From: HRBIN30 sp964534275
GTDB lineage: Bacteria > Desulfobacterota > Binatia > HRBIN30
Direction of reading: 5' to 3'
NCBI GenBank assembly: GCA_964534275.1
Contig: CAZHQG010000016.1
Span: 15,001 to 79,000 of the forward strand
Length of the DNA: 64,000 nt
Each line of letters starts with the position of its first letter. Within the stretch, counting starts at the first letter, position 1. The translations under genes and the position numbers were made by a program. Under the pieces are notes generated by a model that saw only the letters and a list, made by a program, of their open reading frames with translations, searched no databases and was not told the DNA's origin. This document shows, piece by piece, positions 1-8,936 of the stretch.

Positions 1-1
1 C

Positions 2-1783
2 CTCGTCGAGTCCGTCCAGACCCCCAAAGGCCCACGCCAACGCACCATCTGCTCCCTTGGCAGTCTCAAGCCGGCTCCCAAAGAACACTGGCTTTCTCTG
101 GCTCACAGGCTTCAGTCTGCCCTTGAAGGACAGCTTTCCCTGGATAGCCAAGCAATCGACCCGCTGCTCCTGGAACGCCTTAAGCGCCGGCAGACACGGC
201 GCACCCGCAAGGCAAGGGGCGGCGGCGGGGAGTCAAGCTCGGTCATGGAGATCGATGCCGAGCGAGTGCAGGTGGAACAAGCGCGCGAAGCCGGGCCGGT
301 GCATGTGGGGCATCAGCTTTGGCGGCAGTTGGGGCTGGAGGAGATTTTGAGCCGCGCGGGGCTGTCGAAGCGGGCGTGCATGTTGACCGAGGCGATGGTG
401 TTGAATCGGTTGATCGATCCTCTCTCTGAGCATGCCATGCCCAAGTGGATGCGGCGCACGGCGCTGGGGGAGATTTTGGGGGTGGAGTTTTCCGGGCTTG
501 ACGAGAATGCACTCTACCGAAACCTAGACCGCTTGTATCCGAATCGGGAGAGAATCGAACGGGAGCTGGCGGAACGGGAGAAGACGCTTTTTAACCTTGA
601 GGACACGGTGTATCTGTACGATCTGACCTCGACGTACTTCGAGGGCGCGGGCAGAAAAAACTGCCAGGCCCGGCGGGGCTACTCACGCGACCGGCGGCCC
701 GATTGCAAGCAGGTGGTGGTGGGGCTGGTGTTGGACCGGGATGGTTTCCCGAAGGCACACGAGGTCTTTGATGGAAACGTGCAGGACCGTGCCACCGTGG
801 GGCAGATGCTTGAGGAGTTGGAGAAACGCACTGGCAGGAAGGGGGGTGCGACGGTGGTGGTGGACCGGGGGATGGCCTACGAGGAGAACCTCAAGGAGAT
901 TCGCCACCGCGGGCATCACTACATTGTGGCGGGAGCGCAGCAGGAGAGGAATCAGTGGTTGGAGGAGTTCGAGAGCGAGCAGGGGTGGGAGGAGGTGCTG
1001 CGCACGGCTTCGCCCCGCAATCGGTTCCAGAAAAAGAGCCGGCTTGAGGTGAAGCGGCGGCAGAGCGGGGAGGAGGTCTACATTCTCTGTCGCAGTGAAG
1101 GTCGGCAGCAGAAGGATCGGGCCATCCGCGAGGCTCAGGAGCAGAAGCTGCTGGGAGACTTGCTGCGGCTGAAGCAGCGCGTGGACAAGGGGCAGTTGAA
1201 GAAGAGCGAGAAGATCCACCAAGCCATCGGCCGGCTGAAGGAGCGCTATGGGCGTGTGGCGCGCTATTACCGCATAGAGTACGACGCCGAGCAGAAGGTG
1301 CTTTGGTGGAGGGAGGAGGCAGAGAAGAAGGCGCTGGCCGAGAAGCTCGACGGCAGCTACCTGCTCAAGACCGACCGCCAGGACCTCACGGCCGAGGAGA
1401 TTTGGCGCACCTATATTCTGCTGACGCGAGTGGAACAGGCGTTTCGGGACCTGAAGAGTCCGCTGATGGAGCGGCCGATTTTCCACCAGCTGAAGCACCG
1501 CACCCAGACGCACATCTTTTTGTGCGTGTTGGCGTATCATCTGCTGGTGGCGATCGAGAAGCGATTTTTGGACCGGGGGATTCACACTTCCTGGTGGAGC
1601 CTGCGCCAGGAGCTGAGCACACACCAGGTGGTTACGGTGGTCTTGCCCACCACAGACGGCAGGGTGTTGAGGATCCGAAAGGGCACTGCCCCAGAGCCGA
1701 TCCATCGCGAGATCTACTCGACGCTTAAGATTCCGCTGGAGGTCATGAAGCCGGTGAAGAGCTGGCAGGAAGCCCCCCAGTAG
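2..1783 (+). CDS. IS1634-family (IS4-like DDE) transposase, 5' end outside window
   Basis: Transposase that cuts and joins the ends of an insertion sequence. The frame is open from the first codon of the window, and its first 80 residues (LVESVQTPKGPRQRT...LGSLKPAPKEHW) match the usual IS1634 N-terminus. The ATG at 245 is therefore internal and the true start lies left of base 1. Acidic triad candidates are the D in YLYDLTSTYFEG, the D in TVVVDRGMAYE and the E in RVEQAFRDLKS. The motif YLLKTDR and the C-terminal LKHRTQTHIFLCVLAYHLL block are typical of the family. The stop is TAG at 1781-1783. At least 593 residues are visible and no frameshift is seen, so the element may be active. The left terminal repeat is not in the window and the right end could not be fixed. 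Confidence 0.9.
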   Translation, partial: LVESVQTPKGPRQRTICSLGSLKPAPKEHWLSLAHRLQSALEGQLSLDSQAIDPLLLERLKRRQTRRTRKARGGGGESSSVMEIDAERVQVEQAREAGPVHVGHQLWRQLGLEEILSRAGLSKRACMLTEAMVLNRLIDPLSEHAMPKWMRRTALGEILGVEFSGLDENALYRNLDRLYPNRERIERELAEREKTLFNLEDTVYLYDLTSTYFEGAGRKNCQARRGYSRDRRPDCKQVVVGLVLDRDGFPKAHEVFDGNVQDRATVGQMLEELEKRTGRKGGATVVVDRGMAYEENLKEIRHRGHHYIVAGAQQERNQWLEEFESEQGWEEVLRTASPRNRFQKKSRLEVKRRQSGEEVYILCRSEGRQQKDRAIREAQEQKLLGDLLRLKQRVDKGQLKKSEKIHQAIGRLKERYGRVARYYRIEYDAEQKVLWWREEAEKKALAEKLDGSYLLKTDRQDLTAEEIWRTYILLTRVEQAFRDLKSPLMERPIFHQLKHRTQTHIFLCVLAYHLLVAIEKRFLDRGIHTSWWSLRQELSTHQVVTVVLPTTDGRVLRIRKGTAPEPIHREIYSTLKIPLEVMKPVKSWQEAPQ

Positions 1784-2121
1784 TGACTGAAAAAAATGTA
1801 ACCCCCTAATAATCAGCCACTTTCGTCACAAAAGCGGCGAAGTTGGGTTGGCGGCGGTGCGGGATCGACTCCGAGCACGGCGTACAATCCTAACGCATCT
1901 AGGAAGAGACGTGCTGGCACGGCGGAACGAAGTAAACTTCGAGCTGGCACACGACGGCCTCAGAGTGAAGTTGCGATAGTTCCGGGATCCTGTGAGGCTG
2001 GCACCGCTACCTTGCTGCCCTCATACCTCCTAAATGCCTACGCGCCTGCCAGCTTGCAGGCTGGTCCTGTCGCCGCAGGGTGCCAACGCGTTGGTTGCAG
2101 TCGCAAAGCCCGGCTTGCGGG
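1784..2121. other. Intergenic region between the transposase and the Cys-rich gene
   Basis: No convincing gene. The right end of the insertion sequence should lie in the first part (an AT-rich stretch ending near 1815 is a candidate), but its partner repeat is off the window. The rest separates convergent genes. I see no clear terminator hairpin with a T-run. Confidence 0.5.
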
Positions 2122-3561
2122 TCAAGGCACGCAGCTAAAGTCGGCAGGATTGATACCGGCAGCCATTAACGATTGCTTCAAGCGCGGATCGCGCCGCCCG
2201 CTCGTGTTTTGCTCGAAGCAGTCCACGCCCAGGTCCATGCCAGCTTGTCCCAGCGCGCAAGAGGAAAGCGAGGTCAGGTCGCTCGACGAACCGCAGCTTC
2301 CGAGTTTGAAGCCCAATCCACCAACGAAGGACTTTAACTGCACGAACGGAGCGAGCGTGCACTTGCTCGTTGGGGCAACGATCTTCCCGGTGCTGTTGGT
2401 GAGCTTGTTGTCGACGACACTCACGATCGTCGAGCAAGGCGTGGTGTACGAAGGTGTACAGGTGCCAGATCCGTCGATTTCGTTTGCCAGCTCGCACTTG
2501 GCCACCTTGTCTCCACAGGCGTGGAGTTTGTTCGCGACGAACGCAGCCACGGTTTTGCCTTGGCCTTGGAACTTTTTATGACAGCCGAACACCGTCGCTC
2601 GCGTTGCTGGCGTGCCAGGCGGAGTACCGTCGGGGGTCACATCGATGGTACCAAACACGGAGGAACCGGACCCACTGGTGCAGCCCCCGCCACCGGGATC
2701 CTTCCATGTGATGCAGTACTTCATGTCCACATCGAACGGGCCAACGTATCCGGGAGTGAGATAGCTTTCTTGCAGGGTCACGGTCTGCTCGGCAACCAAA
2801 TCGTTGCAACTGGTTCCCGTCTGGCCGACGCGAATTTCCACCTTGCCGTTGTTGCTATTCGATCCGCACGCTAGCGCCGACGCGTCGATTGCCAGACGGT
2901 CAGACGCGGAGATCGCGATCGTCCCGACAGAATTGAGGTTGCCGCTGCCATCTTGGGTCAGGGAAACCGTTTGGCTTGCCGGACGAGGCAATGCACCAAA
3001 CTGCGCACCGAGGCCGATGTTGTCCAAGAGTATTCCCGCCCGTGGCGCCACCGTGCCCACTTCTTGGTCTACGAAGGAGTCGATGAGGTTGCGGAGGCAA
3101 CTCATGAGACTTTGCAGGTCGCTCCCACCGCATCCCGACGGGTCCGAGCCGCAAAAGGGCAGGTTCGCCAAATGCAGGCCGCCTGGCCCCGTGGAACACA
3201 CGTTCGTGATTCCCATAGCCGTGCAGGCCAGCGTGACCTGATCGACAAACTTCTGTTGCGCTTTGAGGAGCCCTTGGCCGGGGGTGTTCAGCTTCGCGAT
3301 GCACGACGCGGTGGCGGTGTCGCGGCAGGACTTGGCATTCGCGTGGTCTAACTCCTCCATGAGCGCGCAGTTCAAAAGCTTTGTCGTGCACGAAAGCAGC
3401 AGGTTGCGGCGGGTCTTGGCATAAGCCTTTCCCTTTGCACTGAGCTTGGCTCGGCAAACTTGCGCAGCGGTCGCCTGCGGCGACAATGCCGCTCCTTCCG
3501 ACGGAAGCGCCGCGGCGATTGAGAAAGCCAAAACCGAAAGCAGAATGGCCGTGCGTGACAT
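2122..3561 (-). CDS. Exported Cys-rich protein with internal duplication, unknown function
   Basis: A 479-residue exported protein of no recognised family. The start ATG (3561) follows GGAGG with a 5-base gap. An open frame continues upstream but has no coding character. Residues 1-25 form a signal peptide (MSRTAILLSVLAFSIAAAL...EGAA). The mature protein holds many Cys in two related halves. The N-terminal half (VCRAKLSAKGK...LLSCTTKLLNCALMEEL) and the C-terminal half (FGCHKKFQGQGK...LHACGDKVAKCELANEI) repeat the same Cys and Lys spacing. A small beta-rich stretch with T/S/G bias lies between them. Disulfides in the periplasm or outside the cell are likely. It is monocistronic and convergent with the insertion sequence. 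Function unknown. Confidence 0.75.
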   Translation of the reverse strand: MSRTAILLSVLAFSIAAALPSEGAALSPQATAAQVCRAKLSAKGKAYAKTRRNLLLSCTTKLLNCALMEELDHANAKSCRDTATASCIAKLNTPGQGLLKAQQKFVDQVTLACTAMGITNVCSTGPGGLHLANLPFCGSDPSGCGGSDLQSLMSCLRNLIDSFVDQEVGTVAPRAGILLDNIGLGAQFGALPRPASQTVSLTQDGSGNLNSVGTIAISASDRLAIDASALACGSNSNNGKVEIRVGQTGTSCNDLVAEQTVTLQESYLTPGYVGPFDVDMKYCITWKDPGGGGCTSGSGSSVFGTIDVTPDGTPPGTPATRATVFGCHKKFQGQGKTVAAFVANKLHACGDKVAKCELANEIDGSGTCTPSYTTPCSTIVSVVDNKLTNSTGKIVAPTSKCTLAPFVQLKSFVGGLGFKLGSCGSSSDLTSLSSCALGQAGMDLGVDCFEQNTSGRRDPRLKQSLMAAGINPADFSCVP

Positions 3562-3815
3562 GCTGAACCTCCGAGAATTGATTGGGAATTGACTGGAACA
3601 ATAAGGAGCAATCATGAACGAGCCCGAGTCAAGCAGGTTTTGCAGAGAAACGATTCCCCGCGATCGGAGTTTCCTCGAGACCGCGAGAGTCCGGTGCTTG
3701 TCGTGGGCCTCGGGTAGCAACTGGTTGGCTCGAGTTGCCCTTCCGGTGGCAACAGAAGAATGGAGTACGCACTGGAAGACCTTGCGCGCCCGCTTGCCCA
3801 GGAAAGCGAGCCTGG

Positions 3816-4028
3816 TCAGCGCCGAAAGAGGTACAGGAGCAAGGTGAGAAGAACGCTCAAGACCAAGCTGGTCATGAGTGGGAAATAAATCGTTACGCGA
3901 TCGGTCTTGTAGTAAATGTCGCCTGGCAACCGACCAAGCCAAGGGATTTTCCCGGCGAAGGTCAGTAGCAACCCCAAGACGACCAACACGATCCCTACCA
4001 CGATCAGGAAACGACCGAACTCCGGCAT
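3816..4028 (-). CDS. DUF2905 small membrane protein
   Basis: A 70-residue inner-membrane protein with two predicted helices: residues 6-25 (FLIVVGIVLVVLGLLLTFAG) and about 48-67 (LMTSLVLSVLLTLLLYLF). A short loop between them carries the family block IPWLGRLPGDIYYK. Start at ATG 4028 with GGAGG seven bases upstream. It lies 39 bases after ruvB in the same direction and is the last gene of the yebC-ruvCAB run, a frequent position for this family. No biochemical role is established that I know of. Confidence 0.85.
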   Translation of the reverse strand: MPEFGRFLIVVGIVLVVLGLLLTFAGKIPWLGRLPGDIYYKTDRVTIYFPLMTSLVLSVLLTLLLYLFRR

Positions 4029-4067
4029 ACGGCTTCCTCCGGTGTGCGTGTGTCGGACCTCCACTGG

Positions 4068-5156
4068 TCACTTATCGAACAAACGTTGCTGTGCAACGTG
4101 GACCTGGCGGCGTCCGAGTGCTTGGTACGCGAGCTTCGTTGCCACTCGCCCGCGGGGCGTGCGAGCGAGATAGCCTTCTTGGATCAGGAACGGCTCGTAT
4201 ACGTCCTCGATCGTTTCTCGTTCCTCCCCAATGGCAGCAGCCAGGGTGTTGAGGCCAACCGGACCACCATCGAACTTGTCGATGATGGTGGACAACAAGG
4301 TGCGATCCATCGGGTCGAAGCCGAACTCGTCGACACCGAGAAGTCGGAGCGCCTCGTCCGCGACTTCCGCGGTGATTGCCCCTGCAGCACGCACTTGGGC
4401 GTAGTCCCGCACGCGGCGCAGGAGTCGGTTGGCAACCCGGGGGGTACCACGGGACCGTCGCGCGATCTCTTCGGCGCCCTCCGCGTCGATGGGAACGCCA
4501 AGAATTTCCGCTGCACGGTGCACGATGGCGCACAACTCCGACACCGTGTAGAAATCGAGGCGCAAGCTCATACCAAAACGGTCCCGCAGTGGGGACGTCA
4601 GCAAGCCCGCGCGCGTGGTGGCACCAACGAGGGTAAAGCGGTGCAAGTCCAGCCGGATCGATCTCGCGCTTGGACCTTGCCCGATCAAGACATCGATCTG
4701 AAAGTCCTCCATTGCGGGGTAGAGAATTTCTTCCACGACCCGGCTCAAGCGATGAATCTCGTCGATAAACAGCACGTCGCCAGGCTGGAGATTCGTGAGG
4801 ATCGCCGCCAAGTCTCCCGGACGTTCGATGACCGGACCCGAGGTTGTGTAAATATTGACTCCCATTTCCCGCGCCACGATGTGGGCAAGCGAGGTCTTGC
4901 CTAGACCCGGGGGGCCGTAAAGCAGCAGGTGTTCAAGGCTTTCGCCACGACGTTTGGCCGCGTCGATCACCACACGGAGATTGGCCTTGATCCCTTCTTG
5001 GCCAACGTATTCTGCGAGGGTACGCGGTCGAAGATTGCTTTCGAAGACCAGATCCTCGGCTGCGGGCTCGGGTTGTACCAGAGGTCCGGAGCCGAGCGGG
5101 GTTCCTGCGGTGCGCTCCGAGGAACTACGTTTGCGAGAGCCGTGCAGGCGGCTCAT
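4068..5156 (-). CDS. ruvB: Holliday junction branch migration ATPase RuvB
   Basis: RuvB is the AAA+ hexameric motor that pumps DNA through the RuvA-bound Holliday junction during recombinational repair. The protein has 362 residues, about 20 more than usual because of a variable N-terminal extension before the family start (LRPRTLAEYVGQE). Walker A is GPPGLGKT, Walker B is VLFIDEIHR, the sensor is LVGATTRAG, the arginine finger region is PLRDRFG, and the winged-helix end carries QEGYLARTPRGR. Its ATG overlaps the ruvA stop by four bases (ATGA), so translation is probably coupled. Identification is secure. Confidence 0.98.
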   Translation of the reverse strand: MSRLHGSRKRSSSERTAGTPLGSGPLVQPEPAAEDLVFESNLRPRTLAEYVGQEGIKANLRVVIDAAKRRGESLEHLLLYGPPGLGKTSLAHIVAREMGVNIYTTSGPVIERPGDLAAILTNLQPGDVLFIDEIHRLSRVVEEILYPAMEDFQIDVLIGQGPSARSIRLDLHRFTLVGATTRAGLLTSPLRDRFGMSLRLDFYTVSELCAIVHRAAEILGVPIDAEGAEEIARRSRGTPRVANRLLRRVRDYAQVRAAGAITAEVADEALRLLGVDEFGFDPMDRTLLSTIIDKFDGGPVGLNTLAAAIGEERETIEDVYEPFLIQEGYLARTPRGRVATKLAYQALGRRQVHVAQQRLFDK

Positions 5157-5746
5157 GCAGCGGCCCTCCGCAACGCATCACGAATCAACTCTTCGAGCAC
5201 TTGGTGCCCAGCCGCTCGGGCTTGCCGCACGGCGTGCTCCGCAACCGCCGGCTTGAAGCCCAAGTTCACGAGCGCGGAAATGGCTTGTTGTTCCACCTCC
5301 GACCGGGCGCTTGCTGGCGCGGGCTGCGTTCCTTTCCCGTTGTCCTGAGTCAGCCGGTCGCGGAGTTCCACCACGAGCCGAGCGGCCAGTTTTTTGCCAA
5401 CGCCCGGAATGGCAACCAGGCGGGCAGTATCTTCCGCACAAACGGCGCGGCGCAGCTCTTCAGGAGGCGAGCCGGATAGAATCGTCAAGGCGAGGCGCGG
5501 GCCGATGCCCGTTACATTCAACAGCTGCTCGAACAAGTTCCGTTCTTCCGGATCCACAAACCCATAAAGCTGCAACGCGTCTTCGCGCACGTGGGTGTAG
5601 ATGTGGAGTTGCACGGGATCGCCCAGTTCTGGGAGCGCGCAGTAGCCGTTCAGCGAGAGAAACACTTGGTAGCCAACGCCGTGCACGTCGACGACGCAGT
5701 GCGCGGGCGACTTGTAAGCGAGCGTGCCAGCGAGCCAAGCGATCAT
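5153..5746 (-). CDS. ruvA: Holliday junction DNA-binding protein RuvA
   Basis: RuvA tetramers clamp the four-way junction and load RuvB. The 197 residues give an OB fold (MIAWLAGTLAYKSPAHCVVD, VREDALQLYGF), tandem helix-hairpin-helix motifs (LLNVTGIGPRLALTIL and LVAIPGVGKKLAARLV) and a C-terminal UBA-like domain (AISALVNLGFKPAVAEHAV). The gene sits between ruvC (43-base gap) and ruvB (4-base overlap). The Shine-Dalgarno is weak (only AAG-type). Length and domain order are normal. Confidence 0.98.
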   Translation of the reverse strand: MIAWLAGTLAYKSPAHCVVDVHGVGYQVFLSLNGYCALPELGDPVQLHIYTHVREDALQLYGFVDPEERNLFEQLLNVTGIGPRLALTILSGSPPEELRRAVCAEDTARLVAIPGVGKKLAARLVVELRDRLTQDNGKGTQPAPASARSEVEQQAISALVNLGFKPAVAEHAVRQARAAGHQVLEELIRDALRRAAA

Positions 5747-5789
5747 GCGGCTTGCTTTTTACCGCAGCTCGGTTGCAGGGGAAAGATCG

Positions 5790-6284
5790 TCATCGCCGAG
5801 GTTGACGGTCGACCGCTCGGGCAAAACCAGATGCTTGCATGTGGCACAGGGCCGTTCCCAGGGCGTCGGCAGCGTCTTCGAACAGAGGCCCTGAAATGCG
5901 CAACAGGCGACAAACCATGGTTTGCATTTGTTGCTTGCTGGCGCGGCCGTCGCCTGTGACCGCTAGCTTGATCGTGGCCGGAGCGTACTCTGCCACGCGA
6001 ATGCCCAAGCTTCCAGCAGCTGCAAGGACCACTCCGCGGGCTTCGCCGAGACGCAATGCTGCTTGCATGTTGTTGCTGGCGAATCCTTGCTCCAGGCTCA
6101 CGCAGTCGGGCCCGTATTCCTCCAACAACCACATCAGTCTCTGATGCAAGGTTGCAAGACGGGTGCTCATGCTGCCCCGACAACGAATTACGCCGGTCGC
6201 CACGAGCTTCGGTCGCGGAAAGTCGCCCTCCACCACGCCCCAGCCGGTGGCGACGGTGCTCGGATCGACCCCCATGACCCGCAT
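5790..6284 (-). CDS. ruvC: Holliday junction resolvase RuvC
   Basis: RuvC is the dimeric endonuclease that cuts Holliday junctions symmetrically. It has 164 residues with an RNase H-like fold. The four acidic catalytic positions are visible: D in MGVDPS near the N-terminus, E in SLEQGF, and two D in EDAADALGTALCH. The Q/N-rich substrate helix ASNNMQAALRLGEARGV is conserved. It lies between yebC and ruvA on the same strand, the standard order. Confidence 0.97.
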   Translation of the reverse strand: MRVMGVDPSTVATGWGVVEGDFPRPKLVATGVIRCRGSMSTRLATLHQRLMWLLEEYGPDCVSLEQGFASNNMQAALRLGEARGVVLAAAGSLGIRVAEYAPATIKLAVTGDGRASKQQMQTMVCRLLRISGPLFEDAADALGTALCHMQASGFARAVDRQPRR

Positions 6285-6340
6285 GCTGCGTTCCGCCGTT
6301 GGGTGGCTCCGGACGGGCTCCTACGCTAGCCGAGGTTCGC

Positions 6341-7090
6341 TCAGGCGCTCAGGCGCTCGAGTTCTTCTTGATCGAAGTCGGCGTTCGAGGCCACGCTTTG
6401 CACGTCGTCGTGATCGTCGAGGGCTTCGAGCAGCTTCATTGCTTGCAAGGCGTCTTGCCCGGTAACCCGGACCGTACTCTCCGGCACCAACGACAGCTCC
6501 GCACTGGCGATGGGAATCTTCGCTTCCTGCAAGGCGGTCTTTACAGCTTCGAAGGTTTCGGGTGCGGTGAGCACCTCGAAGGTGTCGTCGGCATCGCTGA
6601 CGTCTTCCGCACCTGCTTCGAGAGCGACCTCCATGAGCCGGTCTTCGTCGACTTGGTCCTTCTGCACCGTGATGACGCCGCGTTTTTTGAACATCCAGGC
6701 GACGCAGCCACTGGCCCCCAAGCTGCCACCGGCTTTCTCGAACAGTCGACGAATTTCGGCGACCGTGCGGTTGCGATTGTCCGTCATGGCCTGCACTAAA
6801 ATTGCCACCCCGCCCGGGCCATATCCTTCGTATTGCACTTCTTCGTAGTTCACGCCTTCGAGTTCGCCCGTGCCGCGTTTGATTGCCCGCTCGATATTCT
6901 CCATGGGCATGCTGTGCTCACGCGCGGTTTGGACCGCCGTGCGCAGCCTGGGGTTGGCGGATAGGTCTCCACCCCCGAGGCGCGCAGCGACCGTGATTTC
7001 CTTGATGAGCTTGGTGAACAGCTTGCCCCGTTTAGCGTCCTTTGCCGCCTTTTTGTGGCGAATAGAGTGCCATTTGGAATGCCCGGACAT
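6341..7090 (-). CDS. yebC: YebC/TACO1-family protein
   Basis: A 249-residue protein of the YebC/TACO1 family. Members were long listed as transcriptional regulators, and some have since been linked to translation of proline-rich stretches. The N-terminus MSGHSKWHSIRHKKAAKDAKR is diagnostic. Further blocks are GGGDLSANPRLRTAV, MPMENIERAIKRGTGE, YEGYGPGGVAILVQAMTDN and the acidic domain 3. It starts the yebC-ruvC-ruvA-ruvB run, 56 bases before ruvC. Confidence 0.96.
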   Translation of the reverse strand: MSGHSKWHSIRHKKAAKDAKRGKLFTKLIKEITVAARLGGGDLSANPRLRTAVQTAREHSMPMENIERAIKRGTGELEGVNYEEVQYEGYGPGGVAILVQAMTDNRNRTVAEIRRLFEKAGGSLGASGCVAWMFKKRGVITVQKDQVDEDRLMEVALEAGAEDVSDADDTFEVLTAPETFEAVKTALQEAKIPIASAELSLVPESTVRVTGQDALQAMKLLEALDDHDDVQSVASNADFDQEELERLSA

Positions 7091-7341
7091 AACCGACGAA
7101 CCTCCTGTTGGTACCCCCCGCTGGCAGGGTGATGACCATCACGCCGGTAGCACAGGGGAACCTGCGAGTAAATGGAACGCCGGCAGTCCGCAGCCGCTTC
7201 GCCGAAGCCCATGGCTGTAGCGCGAGGCTTGAATCCAAGCTCCGGCCCTTTGGGAGTCGAGCGGGCGTGGCCACGGCGCCTGGACAGTGCCCGGAGCTAG
7301 CGAGCCCTCTTGCCTCCCGACCTCTCGGCGCCGATCGAACT

Positions 7342-8226
7342 TCAATTGCTCAAGACGAGATCGGCCCAGTTCGAAGGCTCTTCCATCTGCGGGTAGTGGC
7401 CGACGTTGGGCATAATGGTGCAGCGGCCTTTTGTCATTTGGGCAAGTTTCTCAGCGATCGCACGAACAGCAATCGGGTCGAACTCTCCCCACACAATGCG
7501 CACCGGGACCTTGGTGCGCTCCAAAATCGAACGCCAACGTTTGGCGTAGGTACGTCGCTCGATGTTGTAGCGGGCAATGCGACCGAGAACGTTCAAACCA
7601 CCGTTCCAAGGAATCCAGTAAGCGATGGCACGAATGTCGACTTCGGGTGTCTTGCTCGGATCGGCCCACAAGAATTTGAAGGCCTGCGCAAAGCGTTCCG
7701 GGTCGTAGGTGCGTGCGAATTCGGCAGCGCCTTCGTCGGTCATCAACGCGTACTGCACGGGGGTGAGCCGGGCAAGCTCGATCAAGTGACTTCCGTTGCA
7801 CAAAACCAACGTTTCGATTTCGAAGGGCAGCTTCCCTTCCTCTTGCTGGCAGAGCATTTCCACCGCCATCGTGAGGCCCATATCATGGCCGACCACGCGC
7901 GCCTGCTTGACACCGTGTGCGGCGACGATCTCCCCTGCACGACGCGCTTGATCGAGCAGCGAGTACGATACGGCGGGATCGCTGGGCTTGTCCGAAAACC
8001 CGAAGCCGAGATGGTCCCAGGTAGTCACGCGGTACCCTTGCGCGATGATCTCGGGCATGGCGGCGGCGAAGTCGTGACTTGTCGATGGGAACCCGTGCAC
8101 GAGCACCACATCGGGCCCGGCTCCCTCCTGCACCACAAAACACTGGTGGCCTTCAGCCAGCCGATAAAAATGCCCGCGGCGTTTCCACTCGTCGAACACC
8201 TGGGCCACATCCGATGGTAGTTGCAT
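7342..8226 (-). CDS. Alpha/beta-hydrolase (haloalkane dehalogenase/epoxide hydrolase-like)
   Basis: A 294-residue cytosolic alpha/beta-hydrolase. The oxyanion loop is HGFPSTSHDF. The nucleophile elbow is GHDMG with Asp115, an Asp rather than a Ser, which points to the haloalkane dehalogenase or epoxide hydrolase class. The acid is probably Asp250 (WGEFDPIA) and the base His277 (NVGHYPQMEEP). The cap region is rich in Trp and Tyr. The ATG at 8226 fits the start of the domain; an open frame continues far upstream but is not coding-like. It stands alone, 710 bases from tsaB. The substrate cannot be told from sequence, and a dehalogenase would need halide-binding Trp residues checked by alignment. 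Confidence 0.88.
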   Translation of the reverse strand: MQLPSDVAQVFDEWKRRGHFYRLAEGHQCFVVQEGAGPDVVLVHGFPSTSHDFAAAMPEIIAQGYRVTTWDHLGFGFSDKPSDPAVSYSLLDQARRAGEIVAAHGVKQARVVGHDMGLTMAVEMLCQQEEGKLPFEIETLVLCNGSHLIELARLTPVQYALMTDEGAAEFARTYDPERFAQAFKFLWADPSKTPEVDIRAIAYWIPWNGGLNVLGRIARYNIERRTYAKRWRSILERTKVPVRIVWGEFDPIAVRAIAEKLAQMTKGRCTIMPNVGHYPQMEEPSNWADLVLSN

Positions 8227-8936
8227 GTCCCCTTTGACCTCTGAACTGGCATCTTTGTCAATCAGGCGGGTTCGCGATTTGCAACTGGAGAATCGCATGG
8301 AACCAGCCGAACCGCGCTCCGGAATTCCTCCCCAGTGGCGCCGCATCGGCCTGCCCGAAGCTTGGTTTCCGGAACGTCGTACGGAAAAGCGCAATGAAGG
8401 AGGGAGAGCGGATCGCGAGGAGTGCACGAGATCTTTGGTGGCCATAGGACTGCCACGCACGGACGACGCGCTTCGGGAGGTCTGTTCGCCAAGCGAGGGC
8501 GCCGCAATCCTTGTGGTTGGCCCGGCTGTCCGGATTCGTAGGCGCAACTCTTGTGGTTGCCCATGCTTTCCGGGCAGACACAACGCTCCCGTGCGGGTTC
8601 GTTCTTCTGGGCAGGCACAAGTCTCGACCCGATCACCGCGCGTCGGTCGGGTCAGACGCGGTTCGGAACCCGGCACCTGTGGTGCGTCGATGAAGATGAC
8701 GGATTTGGTCGGTCCGGCTTCGGCCAAGAAAATTTTCCGGCTCGAATGGAAGTCGCTTCGCGGCAGCCGGATGGGTCAGGCTGGGTTTTGCGATCCGCGC
8801 AATTCGTGCGTGTCCAAAATTTTTCGCGCGGCCGGGTGTTTCCTGCGCGGACGGAATCGGGACACACGTGGAGGTTCGGAGCGGTACGAGGACAGCTTTG
8901 GCAGGCACCGCGCGAAGCGCGACGCCCGTCGGACTG
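8227..8936. other. Long non-coding stretch with imperfect 40 bp tandem repeat
   Basis: No gene is supported over 710 bases. Open frames exist on both strands but lack ribosome sites and any recognisable domain. Bases 8501-8540 and 8541-8580 form an imperfect tandem pair sharing the core CTTGTGGTTG. The rest is GC-rich sequence of the kind seen as dispersed extragenic repeats. A promoter for the hydrolase on the minus strand should lie near 8230-8300 but none was identified. Confidence 0.5.

Noticed and set aside
683..1705. 340-codon open frame antisense to the transposase
   Set aside because: It mirrors the transposase codons in GC-rich DNA, has no ribosome site and no recognisable domain.
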